Both the position numbers and the translations under genes were made by a program. Below, in pieces: positions 1-8,758 of a DNA stretch of 64,000 nucleotides. Within the stretch, counting starts at the first letter, position 1; every line of letters starts with the position of its first letter. Below the pieces are notes generated by a model. It was not told where the DNA came from, did no database searches, and saw nothing but the letters and a program-made list of their open reading frames with translations. The stretch comes from Allomyces macrogynus ATCC 38327 (lineage: Eukaryota > Blastocladiomycota > Blastocladiomycetes > Blastocladiales > Blastocladiaceae): assembly GCA_000151295.1 (NCBI GenBank), contig GG745331.1, positions 1,557,417-1,621,416 on the forward strand, in the 5' to 3' direction.

Positions 1-82
1 CTCCCGCCCCGTCTCGTGCGGAGGTCGTTGTTGACCCGGAATTCGCACCGGCCGTCACACGCACCGTCCCAGTGTCGCCGCC

Positions 83-3000
83 GTGGCGCTGCCGCGGACT
101 CGGTCCACGAACGCTCGGCGCGACCACACCCACACGCCGCACAACGACGACGAGATCGACCCGGATTTCGTCGTTGTTCTGCACCAGGACCACCGTCCGC
201 GCGACTCCGTGACCCTCTCGCAGCCCTCGGCGACCCCCTGTCCTACCACCCGCGCCGCGCTCGCCACGCCTACGCCGTCGACCGCCGCCGTGCCCATTCC
301 ACCCAGCCCGCGCACACGCGACCCGTCCGCCGGCGCGCCGATCTACGCGTCCTTCACCAACGAGTCCGACGTATCGCTCGGCACCAGTCCGCCTGCCGCC
401 CTCGGCGCCGCCGCCGCGCGGTCGTCCTACATCGCGCGCCTGTCCGTGACCGCGCCCCCCGTCCCACCCCTCGCGAGTCCCAGCCTGACCGTCCCCACCG
501 TCGCGCCGATCCCCGTCAAACCCGTCAGCAGCAGCGTCCGCGCCCCACCACCGCCACCACTGCCGCGGTCGACGCCGTCGCCGCTGACCTCGGCCGCGAG
601 TGCCGGGACCGCGCGGTCCCCAGCATTCCGGGAGAACCCGGAAAGTATCGAGGAACTGATGCGCGAACTTGCGCGTGCCGAGTCGCGCCGCCCCTCCTTG
701 GCCACTGGCGGCGCGGTCAGTCCGCCACTGTCGGTGTCGGCGCGGTCGTCGCGCGCGGCGAGCCCCGCACCGGGTGGCGCGGTTGATTCCCTCGCGCTGG
801 CACTCGCACTGAGCAGTTCGACAGGCGGGTTGCACGGGCCGCGTGCGGCGTCGCCGCACTCGGTGCGCAGCTTGGACGCGCGGACGCGGTCCCCCGTGCG
901 CACGTCGTTGGACGAGGTGTCGGCGCCGCGGTTGCGCAGGGCTGGGAACGCAATCCCGCCCGCGGCGGCCGCGAAAGTGCGTGCGGATTTGGCGGCCGAG
1001 GAATTGCCTGTGCGCCCGACGTCGCCGCTCGTGCATGTGGTTGCCACGGCGCCACTGTTGTCGCCGGTCGACGAAGAAGAGGAGGAGGAAGAAGAGGACG
1101 AGGAGGACGCGTCGCGCGCACCGGGTACGAGTACGGCCACGAGTTCCGTCCGCGCGAGCGGCAGCGGCAATGGCGTGCGCCCCGTCTCGGTCGGGTCCGC
1201 ATCCGCCTCGCTTGGCGAGCGGCACGGCACGTCGTCGATTTACCAGCTGCAAGAGTTTTTGGACGCGATTTCCGATACCTCCTCACGGTCGGAGGACGGG
1301 GATGAGGATGAGGACGGGACCACGCACCGGTCGCGCACGCGGTCCAAGTCGGAACGGTCCGATCGGTCCCTGCGTGGCCTACCGCGGGTTTTGTCGCTCT
1401 CGGCACCCTCGCGCGCATCGGAACTGGGAAGTACCCGTGTCCTGCCGCCGCCGCCGCCGTTGCCGGCCGTAAACAGGCCCATGTCCCCGCCGCAGCCGCG
1501 CGGCGCGGCGCCGTATTTCTCGGCGGCCGCGTCGATGTCAACGCCCGTCTTGGCGACACCGACGAGGACCGCGTTCGAGGTGGGACCGCCACGGACGCCG
1601 CCGAAAGTCGGGGCTGACGACGAGGAGGAGGCAGGGCACGATGCGGATGGCGCCGAGTTGCGCCGCATGCAGTCGGCACTGTGGGCGACCGTCACGGCGC
1701 CACCCGCCGCATCGTCGCCCGCGCTCGGGTCGCACCATCACGGCGGGTTCCGCCCGCCGCACTTGGAGCCGCCGGCCGTGACCCGATTGCGCCGCGTCCC
1801 GTCGAACGCGTCCACGTCGTCGGCCTTGTCGGACCGCGAACTCGCCACGGTGGTCGTGCGATCGCGCCTGCTGACGCAGACCGACGGCGACTTGTCGCGG
1901 CTACTCGATGCGAACCGGCGCGGCGACGAGGCGGCGCTGCACCGCGCGTCGTCGCAGGTCTCGCTGCGACCCGTCGACCACACCATGTCCCGTCCGCGAT
2001 TGCCTGCGAACGTCGACGAGGAGCGGCGCGTCGCCTACGAGCACGCGCGCGACCTAGTGCAGGCGAAGAAGACGTTCAACGTCTCGGTCGGCCACGGGAT
2101 CAAGGCCCTGATTGCCGCGCATATTCTCGACGACCCGGATGCACCGCCGCCAGATACACCGCCCGGTACGAAGCCATCGCTCGAGGCCATGGCACGGCAC
2201 CGCGACGCGTGTGCGCGGCGACTCGCCGAGTTTTTGTTCACGGAGCCCGGATTGAGCAAGGTGAATATCGGCCGGTTGCTCGGACAGGCGAATTTGTTTT
2301 CGCGGCTCGTGATGAGAGACTACCTGCGGCACTTCAAGCTTGACGGCCTGCCGCTCGAAAACTCGCTGCGCATGGTGAGTCTGCGGTTCCGGTTGCCTGC
2401 TGAAGCGAACTCGATTTACCGCATTCTCGAAGATTTGGCCGCGCACTGGTGGGACCAGAACCGCGACCGGATCCAGGCGTCCATGGCGCAGCATGATCGC
2501 GTGCGCGAGGCCCGGCGGCCGTCGGCCGGGTCGACCGTGTTGCTGATGACGGCGCGTGGCGCGAGTGAAGGTGGCGACCGATTGGGCGCGGGACTGCCGC
2601 CGTTACCGCTCGTGCCCTCAGGGCGACCGAGCTATGCGGCCGCAAACCACTCGTCCTCGTCGTCATCCGCAGGTTCGGCGTCGCAGCACCACCCGCACTG
2701 GCCACTATGGCGGAAACGGCCGTCGATCGCGTCATCGAAACTGCGCGCGTCGATCGACCAGCGCGTGTCGCTCGATAACGACCACGACGACGACGATGAT
2801 CGCGCGACCGTCGACATGGGCCGTGGCCCCTCGCTCGACGACGACCGGCTGGAAATGATTTTGCCGCCGTCCCTGTCGCGGTCACGGCGGCCGCCGAATT
2901 ACGTCGAGTGGTGGTGGAGCCCGGAGTCGGCACACGTGATTGCGACGGCCATGGTGCAGCTGAACACGGACCTGCACCATCCCGCCAACCGCACGAAAAT

Positions 3001-4099
3001 CAAGAAACGCGCGTTTGTGCAGAACGTGTTGCAGTCGCTCTACCCCGTGATCGTGCGGCCGACTGCCGTGAATGGCACTAGTGCGGCAGCGGTGCGCCCA
3101 TCGCTCGACGGTCCACTCCCCCCAGCACCCGCGTCCGCATCCAACGGCGCCGGGTCCCGGGTGGCTGCCATGTGCGGCCCGCCGCTCTCGCGCCCACTGC
3201 TGCATCGCAACGCGAGCTCTGCATCGTCGTTGGCCGCCGCCGCTGCCGTGGCCGACCCGTTCCTGATCGCATACTTGAAGTCGGTCTACTCGCATATTTC
3301 GCACCACCCGCTGACGGCTAACGACGACGACGATTTCTTCCGGATCTACAAGTACTTCCAGGAACAGGACGCTGTGCTCGACAACGCGCTCGCGGAACTC
3401 GTCAAGTCCGGGCCGCCTCCCGCGCCCACACCGAAAGACTTGCGAGCCCCACGGCCACTGTTAAGGGTGGCCGACGATGACGCCGCGTCGTCATTCTATG
3501 ACCCGTACGGCACCGGGACGGGGGAGTCGGTCGTAAGTTTGACTCCGCACGCGACGCATCCGCCGGCGCCGTCGGCGATCGCGAAACCGTTGCCAGAAAC
3601 CCCGACCGCATCCGGCATCCCAGCGCGGACCGGCACCCCGCAACCGTCTGGGATCCCGCCGCCCATCACGAGCGTCTCGCGCACGTTACCACGCGGCACG
3701 GGTCCACCGTCGCGCGCGGGCGAAACGACCGTGGCGGCTGTCCCGCCCGCGATCCTGCAGCGGCACCGGACCCTGATCGCTCTGCCACGGCGGCAATCGT
3801 CGTTGGCGGAAACGGCGGTTGTGGCGGCCGCATCCACGGCGATTCCGCTGTACCAGGAGGAGAACGCCGTGCGTGCGCCCACGCCAGCAGCGGCAACGGC
3901 GGCACCGGTGCCGGTGGCGGCGCCGCGCGCAACACCACACGTGCAAGTGTCGCCGGTGCGCGCGTCGACGCGGATGCCGGCAACGGCGCCGCCGCACCCG
4001 CCGCCCCCGCGGCCGCCGAGTCCTGGGATGGTCGGGTTTTTGGGGTCCAAGTTGAGGAAGATGCGGACGAAGTTGTTTATGTCGTCGACGGCCGGGTAA
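83..4099 (+). CDS. Sec7-domain ARF guanine nucleotide exchange factor (3' part, 5' end uncertain)
   Basis: Open frame of about 1,338 codons ending in TAA at 4097-4099. The frame is closed by a stop at 32-34 and the first in-frame ATG is only at 659, so an upstream exon probably joins near an AG at 71-72; the true start may lie outside the window. Residues about 655-985 form a Sec7 domain: a KKTFN-like opening, then the IGRLLG motif, the LPAEAN motif with the catalytic Glu finger (about residue 774), and after a long insertion the LNTDLHHP motif (about residue 960). Sec7 domains catalyse GDP release from ARF GTPases on Golgi, endosomal or plasma membranes. The flanks are long, low-complexity and rich in Ser, Pro and Ala, with an acidic Glu/Asp run near residues 330-345. 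No PH domain was recognised. The layout recalls fungal Syt1-like or EFA6-like exchange factors, but the subfamily is not settled. Confidence 0.85.
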   Translation: MALPRTRSTNARRDHTHTPHNDDEIDPDFVVVLHQDHRPRDSVTLSQPSATPCPTTRAALATPTPSTAAVPIPPSPRTRDPSAGAPIYASFTNESDVSLGTSPPAALGAAAARSSYIARLSVTAPPVPPLASPSLTVPTVAPIPVKPVSSSVRAPPPPPLPRSTPSPLTSAASAGTARSPAFRENPESIEELMRELARAESRRPSLATGGAVSPPLSVSARSSRAASPAPGGAVDSLALALALSSSTGGLHGPRAASPHSVRSLDARTRSPVRTSLDEVSAPRLRRAGNAIPPAAAAKVRADLAAEELPVRPTSPLVHVVATAPLLSPVDEEEEEEEEDEEDASRAPGTSTATSSVRASGSGNGVRPVSVGSASASLGERHGTSSIYQLQEFLDAISDTSSRSEDGDEDEDGTTHRSRTRSKSERSDRSLRGLPRVLSLSAPSRASELGSTRVLPPPPPLPAVNRPMSPPQPRGAAPYFSAAASMSTPVLATPTRTAFEVGPPRTPPKVGADDEEEAGHDADGAELRRMQSALWATVTAPPAASSPALGSHHHGGFRPPHLEPPAVTRLRRVPSNASTSSALSDRELATVVVRSRLLTQTDGDLSRLLDANRRGDEAALHRASSQVSLRPVDHTMSRPRLPANVDEERRVAYEHARDLVQAKKTFNVSVGHGIKALIAAHILDDPDAPPPDTPPGTKPSLEAMARHRDACARRLAEFLFTEPGLSKVNIGRLLGQANLFSRLVMRDYLRHFKLDGLPLENSLRMVSLRFRLPAEANSIYRILEDLAAHWWDQNRDRIQASMAQHDRVREARRPSAGSTVLLMTARGASEGGDRLGAGLPPLPLVPSGRPSYAAANHSSSSSSAGSASQHHPHWPLWRKRPSIASSKLRASIDQRVSLDNDHDDDDDRATVDMGRGPSLDDDRLEMILPPSLSRSRRPPNYVEWWWSPESAHVIATAMVQLNTDLHHPANRTKIKKRAFVQNVLQSLYPVIVRPTAVNGTSAAAVRPSLDGPLPPAPASASNGAGSRVAAMCGPPLSRPLLHRNASSASSLAAAAAVADPFLIAYLKSVYSHISHHPLTANDDDDFFRIYKYFQEQDAVLDNALAELVKSGPPPAPTPKDLRAPRPLLRVADDDAASSFYDPYGTGTGESVVSLTPHATHPPAPSAIAKPLPETPTASGIPARTGTPQPSGIPPPITSVSRTLPRGTGPPSRAGETTVAAVPPAILQRHRTLIALPRRQSSLAETAVVAAASTAIPLYQEENAVRAPTPAAATAAPVPVAAPRATPHVQVSPVRASTRMPATAPPHPPPPRPPSPGMVGFLGSKLRKMRTKLFMSSTAG

Positions 4100-4573
4100 A
4101 GTGGTCCCGGGTCGCGCCCGTGTTTTGTTGTGTTGTGTCGTGTTGCGTATATTGCGGGCGGACATGTTTTGTCTCCTGTTGCCGTGTCGTGTTTTGTATC
4201 ATCATCCATCCTGTTTTGTCGCGACTCGATTTGTGCCCAAGATGCGAGGATTCCACGCTCATCAGTTTCAGCCGCCTGCCCAGTACACGAGTGGCTGCCG
4301 TTAGGAACTGGCACAGGAGAGGACGATCTTGTGCGTGTGTTTGCGCAGCCAAAGATTGCCCTCTTGTCATGGTCATCGCGCCCAAGGCACTGTCTGGCGT
4401 ATGCCATGCCAGAACAGAAACCAACACTCAAATGCGACCTGCACCGGGTGGAGAACGTCAGGAACAAAGTATGCTTTCATTTTAACGCTCTACAAACACA
4501 TCGTCTCAACCAAGAATGCACGCAACTCGACTTGGCCGTGCATGCCCGACGCGCATTGCGGCAGCCGCGTGCT
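4100..4573. other. Intergenic, 3' flank of the Sec7 gene and of the first I78 gene
   Basis: Convergent spacer of 474 bp. Open frames here overlap each other and show no recognisable protein. The first 100 bp is GT-rich and may be 3' UTR of the Sec7 gene. Nothing else seen. Confidence 0.5.
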
Positions 4574-4883
4574 TTAGCCAAAGTTGACGCGCGTGATCTG
4601 GCGCTTGTCAGTAATATAAACGTTGAGCCGTTCGGTGCGGTAATCCATGGTCTTCATCGCGCCCGGCGGCAGAACCCGACGCACGGGCGGCAGGTCGGCC
4701 TCAGTGACTTCGGTCTGGCCGAGTACGCGGAACACGTCAGCGTTGGGGCCCTTCAAGGCGCGTTGGTCGATGGGTGCGTACCGGCGACTTGGCCTGCGCG
4801 GTCGCGCCCTGGAGAAGCGTCTTGCCGACGAGCTTGTGCTGCCAGTAGGCAATGTCGTGCTGCGCGTCGGCGGCGTTGGTCAT
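4574..4883 (-). CDS. I78-family peptidase inhibitor, copy 1 (two exons, 80 aa)
   Basis: Exon 1 is 4782-4883 (34 codons, ATG at 4881-4883), the 67-bp intron 4715-4781 starts GTACGC and ends CAG, and exon 2 is 4574-4714 (47 codons with stop). Exon 1 carries IAYWQHKLVGKTL and exon 2 the sequence VTEADLPPV followed by TMDYRTERLNVYIT and ITRVNFG. The LVGK block plus the (T)xDyR..RLNV..D..I..V.(C/F)G block is the signature of MEROPS I78 inhibitors, known from Aspergillus elastase inhibitor and many bacterial proteins; they block serine proteases with an exposed loop. The spliced length of 80 aa matches the family. No signal peptide is visible, so the protein is probably cytosolic. It lies tail to tail with the Sec7 gene and next to a second copy on the same strand. 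Two further copies in the window share the same phase-0 intron position, which supports the model. Confidence 0.8.
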
Positions 4884-5549
4884 GGTTCGCTGCTGGGGAC
4901 GCGTAGCCGGGTGCAGAACAAGGTGAGTACGCGGGTCTCCTGTTGGCCGACGCAAAGTAACAGCGCTCGTCCACCACAATTACGGCCAACGGCGCGAAGT
5001 CATCGTTCTTGCTGGACTGGAAAACGCGCTGGAATGGACGAACAGTGCCAGGCGGCGCGTCACGTCGCGCGGCTCCTTCTGTCGTCGCATCGCGGTTTGA
5101 GACCTGTCCTTCCCGACCGGTTGGGCGGAGAGGCCGCGTACGTTTTCGGGAGGGGAGCGTGGAGGACTGGCGGGTCCAAGGAGCTGCAGTGCAGGAAGAG
5201 CGGAGGGAAAGGGACTCGTGCTGAGGAGGGACAAACCGAAACGACGGGCTCGCTGGCGGAAGTTGAGGACAGTGGCGCGGTAACGTGTGCCGTCCAAGTC
5301 AGATAGGCCGCCACGTCAGACACGCACACCTCCACCTCCGCCCGTGCTGTCGCAAGCAGCGGAGCAGTAACCAGCGGCTGACGCTGCCGACAACATCAAC
5401 CACGCGTACTATACATATATTCACGAACAGAAGACTTCGGGATCCGCCAAGAGAGCAGGGACCGGAGCGCCGGACTGTCCACTGTGCAATGACTGCATTA
5501 TCCGGCACTGTGCACGGCATTCAGTTGCACAGCCCGAGTATCCTGATGC
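4884..5549. other. Intergenic between two I78 inhibitor genes
   Basis: Holds the promoter of copy 1 and the 3' flank of copy 2, both on the minus strand. No TATA-like element or further coding sequence was recognised with confidence. Confidence 0.4.
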
Positions 5550-5849
5550 TCAGCAGAACATGACGCGCGTGATCTTGTTGTTGTCGTCAAAGTGCACGTT
5601 GAGCCGGTCCGTGCGGTAATCCATGGTTAGTATCGAGTTCTTCGACAGAATGCGGTGCACAGGCGGCAAGTCGGCTTCCGTGACCTGGTTCTACATGCGG
5701 CCATTGCAGTGGAGCATCAGTTTGCAGAAAACGAGTAGACGCTCTGACGGTATGGGCTGTACCTCGTTCGTGGCCTGGGCCGATACGCCGCGCAAGAGCG
5801 TCTTGCCTACGAGCTTCTGCTCCCAGAACGCAATGTCGGTGTTGGTCAT
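5550..5849 (-). CDS. I78-family peptidase inhibitor, copy 2 (two exons, 75 aa)
   Basis: Exon 1 is 5763-5849 (29 codons, ATG at 5847-5849), the 72-bp intron 5691-5762 runs GTACAG to TAG, and exon 2 is 5550-5690 (47 codons with TGA stop). Exon 1 reads MTNTDIAFWEQKLVGKTL and exon 2 opens NQVTEADLPPVHR, then TMDYRTDRLNVHF and ITRVMFC. The family, intron position and phase are the same as copy 1 at 4574-4883, and exon 2 is exactly the same length (141 bp). It is a likely intracellular serine-protease inhibitor of the I78 family with no signal peptide. The final residue is Cys where copy 1 ends in Gly; fungal I78 proteins often end in CG, so a shortened tail is possible. The tandem arrangement indicates local duplication. 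Confidence 0.8.
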
Positions 5850-6278
5850 GATCTGGTTGATGGTAGCAGGAGAGGACGAGGTGATGAGTTCAGGAGAACC
5901 GCGGCACTGATACGAACCGAGTGTTGGTTTCTCTTCCGACTTCCCTTTGCTGCGATGTGGTCGTACGTTGCGGGAAAAGCCGTGGCGGCGCTATGTTGAG
6001 TGGATATCGTTGTGTTGCAGAGAGGAGAATCTTGCACGCCGTCCTCTTGATAGTTAAGTCGGGCAGACGACGCGCGTCGAGGGAAATGAGATGGCAAACA
6101 CGCAGACGCTCAGCACCCGTGTCACGTCCACGAACACAGGGACAATGACCACGAAAATGGGCGTGGAAGCTGGAAAGTCGTCCACGACTGCAATGCAGAA
6201 AGCGGGTCCTGGCCAGTTTCTTTCTCGCTGATCCCCAGGCGCGACCCTGGCACGACAGATCGTTTGAACGCATAAACA
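5850..6278. other. Intergenic upstream of I78 copy 2
   Basis: 429 bp holding the presumed promoter of the minus-strand gene at 5550-5849. Open frames present are short and unrecognised. Confidence 0.4.
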
Positions 6279-6350
6279 TCACGTCTTGAGCTGCTCCACG
6301 TAGACATCGATCTTGAGGTCGTTCAGGTCGCCACCAAACGGCAGCTCAAT
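6279..6350 (-). pseudogene. Orphan terminal exon, possibly a diverged I78-like remnant
   Basis: Reading the minus strand, an AAATAG acceptor is followed at 6350 by 23 codons (ELPFGG, then DLNDLKIDVYVEQLKT) and TGA at 6279-6281. The tail loosely resembles the RLNV..D..I block of the neighbouring I78 genes and sits in the same orientation just upstream of them. No matching first exon was found at 6351-6690. It could instead be the last exon of an unrelated gene. Weak call. Confidence 0.25.
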
Positions 6351-6691
6351 CTATTTGTGTTCTGACAGTAGCACGCCGTTCATTTTTCGAGTGGCCTGAC
6401 GTAAAGACAAGAATGCGTGCCAGCGTTCATACTTTCTAAGGACAGGGCACAAGGACAAGAAAGCGGGCAATTTTGCACATTATTGCAATTCAAGATCGAA
6501 TGGAAAGGCGCTCTTGGGAGGAGGGGATGTGAATATGGGGAGAGGCGTTGTTCGCATCGCCAGTACCAAACGAATCAAAGCAAGAAGCATCGCACCAGAG
6601 CACCGACAATTCAGCCCGACCACACGTCAAACTTGATACGTTGGGCGCGTTGATTCTTGGCAGCGGTGCCGACATGCGTGCAACGAGTAAA
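6351..6691. other. Intergenic, 3' flank of Gly/Met-rich gene A
   Basis: The part from about 6548 to 6691 is recognisably similar to 26218-26347, so it belongs to the duplicated block. Nothing else recognised. Confidence 0.45.
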
Positions 6692-7470
6692 TCAAATCTC
6701 GCGAATGTCCACGGTGAGCGCAATCAGACCGTGCTTTGACTTGCCTTCGTACTGCCACTGGCCCGGCATGCGACGGGCGCTGCCCGACGGAGCGCCGGGG
6801 CCAATGGGCATTCCGTGTGGCCCGCCGTGCGGACCACCGTGCGGGCGGTCCAGACCGTGCGGCCCAGGAACGCCAGACAGATCTTGACGACCCAAGGAAC
6901 CGTCCGGGAAACACATGCCGCTAGGACCCATACCGCCCAGACCCATGCCACCATGGCCCATACCGCCAGGGCCCATGCCGCCAGGGCCCTGCATACCGCC
7001 AGGACCCATCCCACCGCGACCCATCATACCTGGCATCCCGCCACGACCGCCCCACAAACCACGGAACCCGCCGCGAGGCATGCCCAACATAGGGGGTGCG
7101 CCACGCGTAGCCAACGCTTCTTTGTCATCCTTGATCGCGTCGTCATCGTCCTCGTCGTCGCTGCAATGCTCGAGCACGGCAATGACAAAACTGGCCACGT
7201 CGAGCGACACGCCCTCGGTGCGAAAACGGCGTGGAACGTGGCCTCATGCGGCAGCTGGGTCTCGGCCTCGTCGGTGGCCTCGTCGGCCTTGTCGGCCTCG
7301 TCGTGGTCATCCGTGGCGAAGAGTGAGACGAGCGCTTTTTTCTGCTCGGCCGTGAGGCCGTCGGCGGCGCCGTCGTAGAGCGTCGTCTTGTCGTCGTTGA
7401 CGGTGGCTGTGATGTGGATGTTGTCCACCTTGATCGACACGTCGAGCGCGTACTGGGCGATCTGGGCCAT
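6692..7470 (-). pseudogene. Gly/Met-rich repeat protein, copy A (frameshifted)
   Basis: Starts at ATG 7468-7470 with MAQIAQYALDVSIKVDNI, a stretch nearly identical to copy B at 26351-27228, and ends VDIREI with TGA at 6692-6694. The middle is a run of GGMGP-type repeats, followed by collagen-like G-x-y triplets. Conserved N-terminal (about 90 aa) and C-terminal (about 25 aa, QWQYEGKSK..GLIAL) blocks enclose the repeats, suggesting a folded end-domain pair with a flexible linker. Between about 7210 and 7230 copy A lacks a net four bases relative to copy B (after ATFHA), which shifts the frame, so the coding region needs two frames. I do not recognise the family. Either this is a recently broken gene or the assembly has an indel. 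A TATA-like box lies about 100 bp upstream. Confidence 0.6.
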
Positions 7471-7570
7471 GGTTGGTTGGTGGGGAGTGGATTAGAGTGT
7501 GAATGAGTCGAGACTGCGCGCGATTGCTGTTACTGGTGCGCGGTGAGCAGGACGGGGGGGATTAGTGGTA

Positions 7571-7576
7571 TTTATA
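7571..7576 (-). promoter_or_regulatory. TATA box of Gly/Met-rich gene A
   Basis: TATAAA on the minus strand about 100 bp before the start codon at 7470. The same context (TATTTATACC on the plus strand) is kept in copy B at 27326-27331, where most flanking bases have also been kept. Confidence 0.6.
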
Positions 7577-7720
7577 CCATTGTGCGCATCAACGTCGCGG
7601 CCAGACCGACTCAATCATGGCCGACAAGCTCCCGCCGCTGCCCGCCTGCCCAGGTCGGCCGGCCCCGCTCGCTTGCGGTTGATCCTGCTCAAATATTCCG
7701 GGCACCTGTCCCTGGACCGT

Positions 7721-7967
7721 ATTCGATGAGGATCGATGAGCTTCGACGAAGTTTTACCGGGTTCGACGTGCGTATGGTTGCTGATGGGTCGGACAGACGA
7801 CTGGACGCCACAGACAGTGTGCAGACGATGATGGGACACGTCTCGCACGTTGGGGGACACCAGGCAGCGCAACGCACCGATGCACCAACCAGCCAGCTTT
7901 GCACCCATCAAGCAACTTGGTGGCGGCGATTTTGACGAGGTTCGACGAGGTTCGATAACGTTCGACC
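7721..7967. repeat. Clusters of TTCGAC/TTCGAT short repeats upstream of gene A
   Basis: Two clusters, at 7721-7768 and 7931-7967, hold repeated GAGGTTCGAC-like units spaced roughly 10-16 bp apart. The equivalent clusters occur upstream of copy B. They may be factor-binding sites spaced near the helical turn, but this is inference. Confidence 0.4.
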
Positions 7968-7990
7968 GCTTTCTGCCGCGGACCATGCGC

Positions 7991-8224
7991 TTGGAGTCGA
8001 GGATGCGTCGGGCTGTGGCCATGTCGCGCTCGTGAGATGGTGTGTCAGGCATGCGCTCGCGCATGGGTCTGTCTACTTCATCGCACTATTTCGCGTGTGC
8101 CAGAGTCTTGTGCATTTTCGCAATTCGACATCCACATCAGCAACAACAGCGAAGGCAGCAATGCGTTACAACCGACAGACAACATCACCACCATATCGCC
8201 AAACACCATGCATGTGATACATTT
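7991..8224. other. Spacer beyond the duplicated block
   Basis: No coding or RNA feature recognised between the end of the duplicated block and the permease relic. Confidence 0.3.
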
Positions 8225-8556
8225 CCACCACTGCGAGCATATGGGCCTGAGCCAGCAGCACCTCGCCGGCAAAATTGCGCGAGCGTCGATGCCAACATCC
8301 GCCCGTGACCTCGAGCACCACCGGCACGCCGTGTACGATCACGCCAGCAATTGGCGACAGCGCGAAGAGCGAGACCGTCCACCCCAGGCCAATGCCGCAA
8401 GCTCGATACATTCACGGCATTGGCGAGCCCGCGCGTCAAAAATTTCCATCGAGAAGTCTGGAAACATGTTAAACGCAACCGCGAGCCGTGCAGTGCCGAT
8501 GACCAGGTCGTTAGCGGCGAAGCCGTTGAGTGGGTTGCCCTGCGTCGTGGTTGTGA
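8225..8556 (-). pseudogene. Decayed amino-acid/auxin permease (AAAP) fragment
   Basis: Three minus-strand frames, read in order, recall the C-terminal half of AVT/SLC38-type vacuolar amino-acid transporters. First is QGNPLNGF then NDLVIGTARLAVAFN and FSMEIFDARA (compare the ARxxVxF..FPLE.F..RE block). Then comes LGWTVSLFALSPIAG with VVLEVTGG, and in a third frame LASTLAQF. The order and the E(V/L)TGG-xxASTLAxF junction fit the family. The frame changes twice in about 300 bp and no intact ends are present, so this is a relic. It lies between the Gly/Met-rich and Gln-rich genes in the accessory block. Confidence 0.45.
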
Positions 8557-8664
8557 CAGGAGGACGCTTGGACGGCCAGGAGCAGGCATGGGGAGGGAGG
8601 TTGCTGAAAAATCCGAGTCAACAGCAAAACGTCGTCACAAGCACAACTTCACATAGTACAACGG

Positions 8665-8670
8665 TTTATT
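8665..8670 (-). terminator. Polyadenylation signal of Gln/Ala/Pro-rich gene copy 1
   Basis: AATAAA on the minus strand about 90 bp after the stop codon. The equivalent AATAAA at 37145-37150 lies in a homologous 3' UTR of copy 2. Confidence 0.6.
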
Positions 8671-8758
8671 GAATCTCAGAGAAGCGCGACACTATTGCGC
8701 ACGGGTATTTGCCAAGAGCCACCTCCCCAACTCCTAACATTACTTCCAAACTCATCCA

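Larger units (their letters stand above)
6548..7990. repeat. Segmental duplication, copy A (direct repeat of 26218-27760)
   Basis: Gene, promoter and 3' flank of Gly/Met-rich copy A align by eye with 26218-27760 in the same orientation. Similarity is strongest through the first 90 codons, the TATA region and the CGTATTCGATGAG segment. Ends are approximate. Confidence 0.65.

Noticed and set aside
8037..8672. 211-codon plus-strand frame
   Set aside because: No recognisable sequence, and the opposite strand holds the amino-acid permease relic that explains the open frames.
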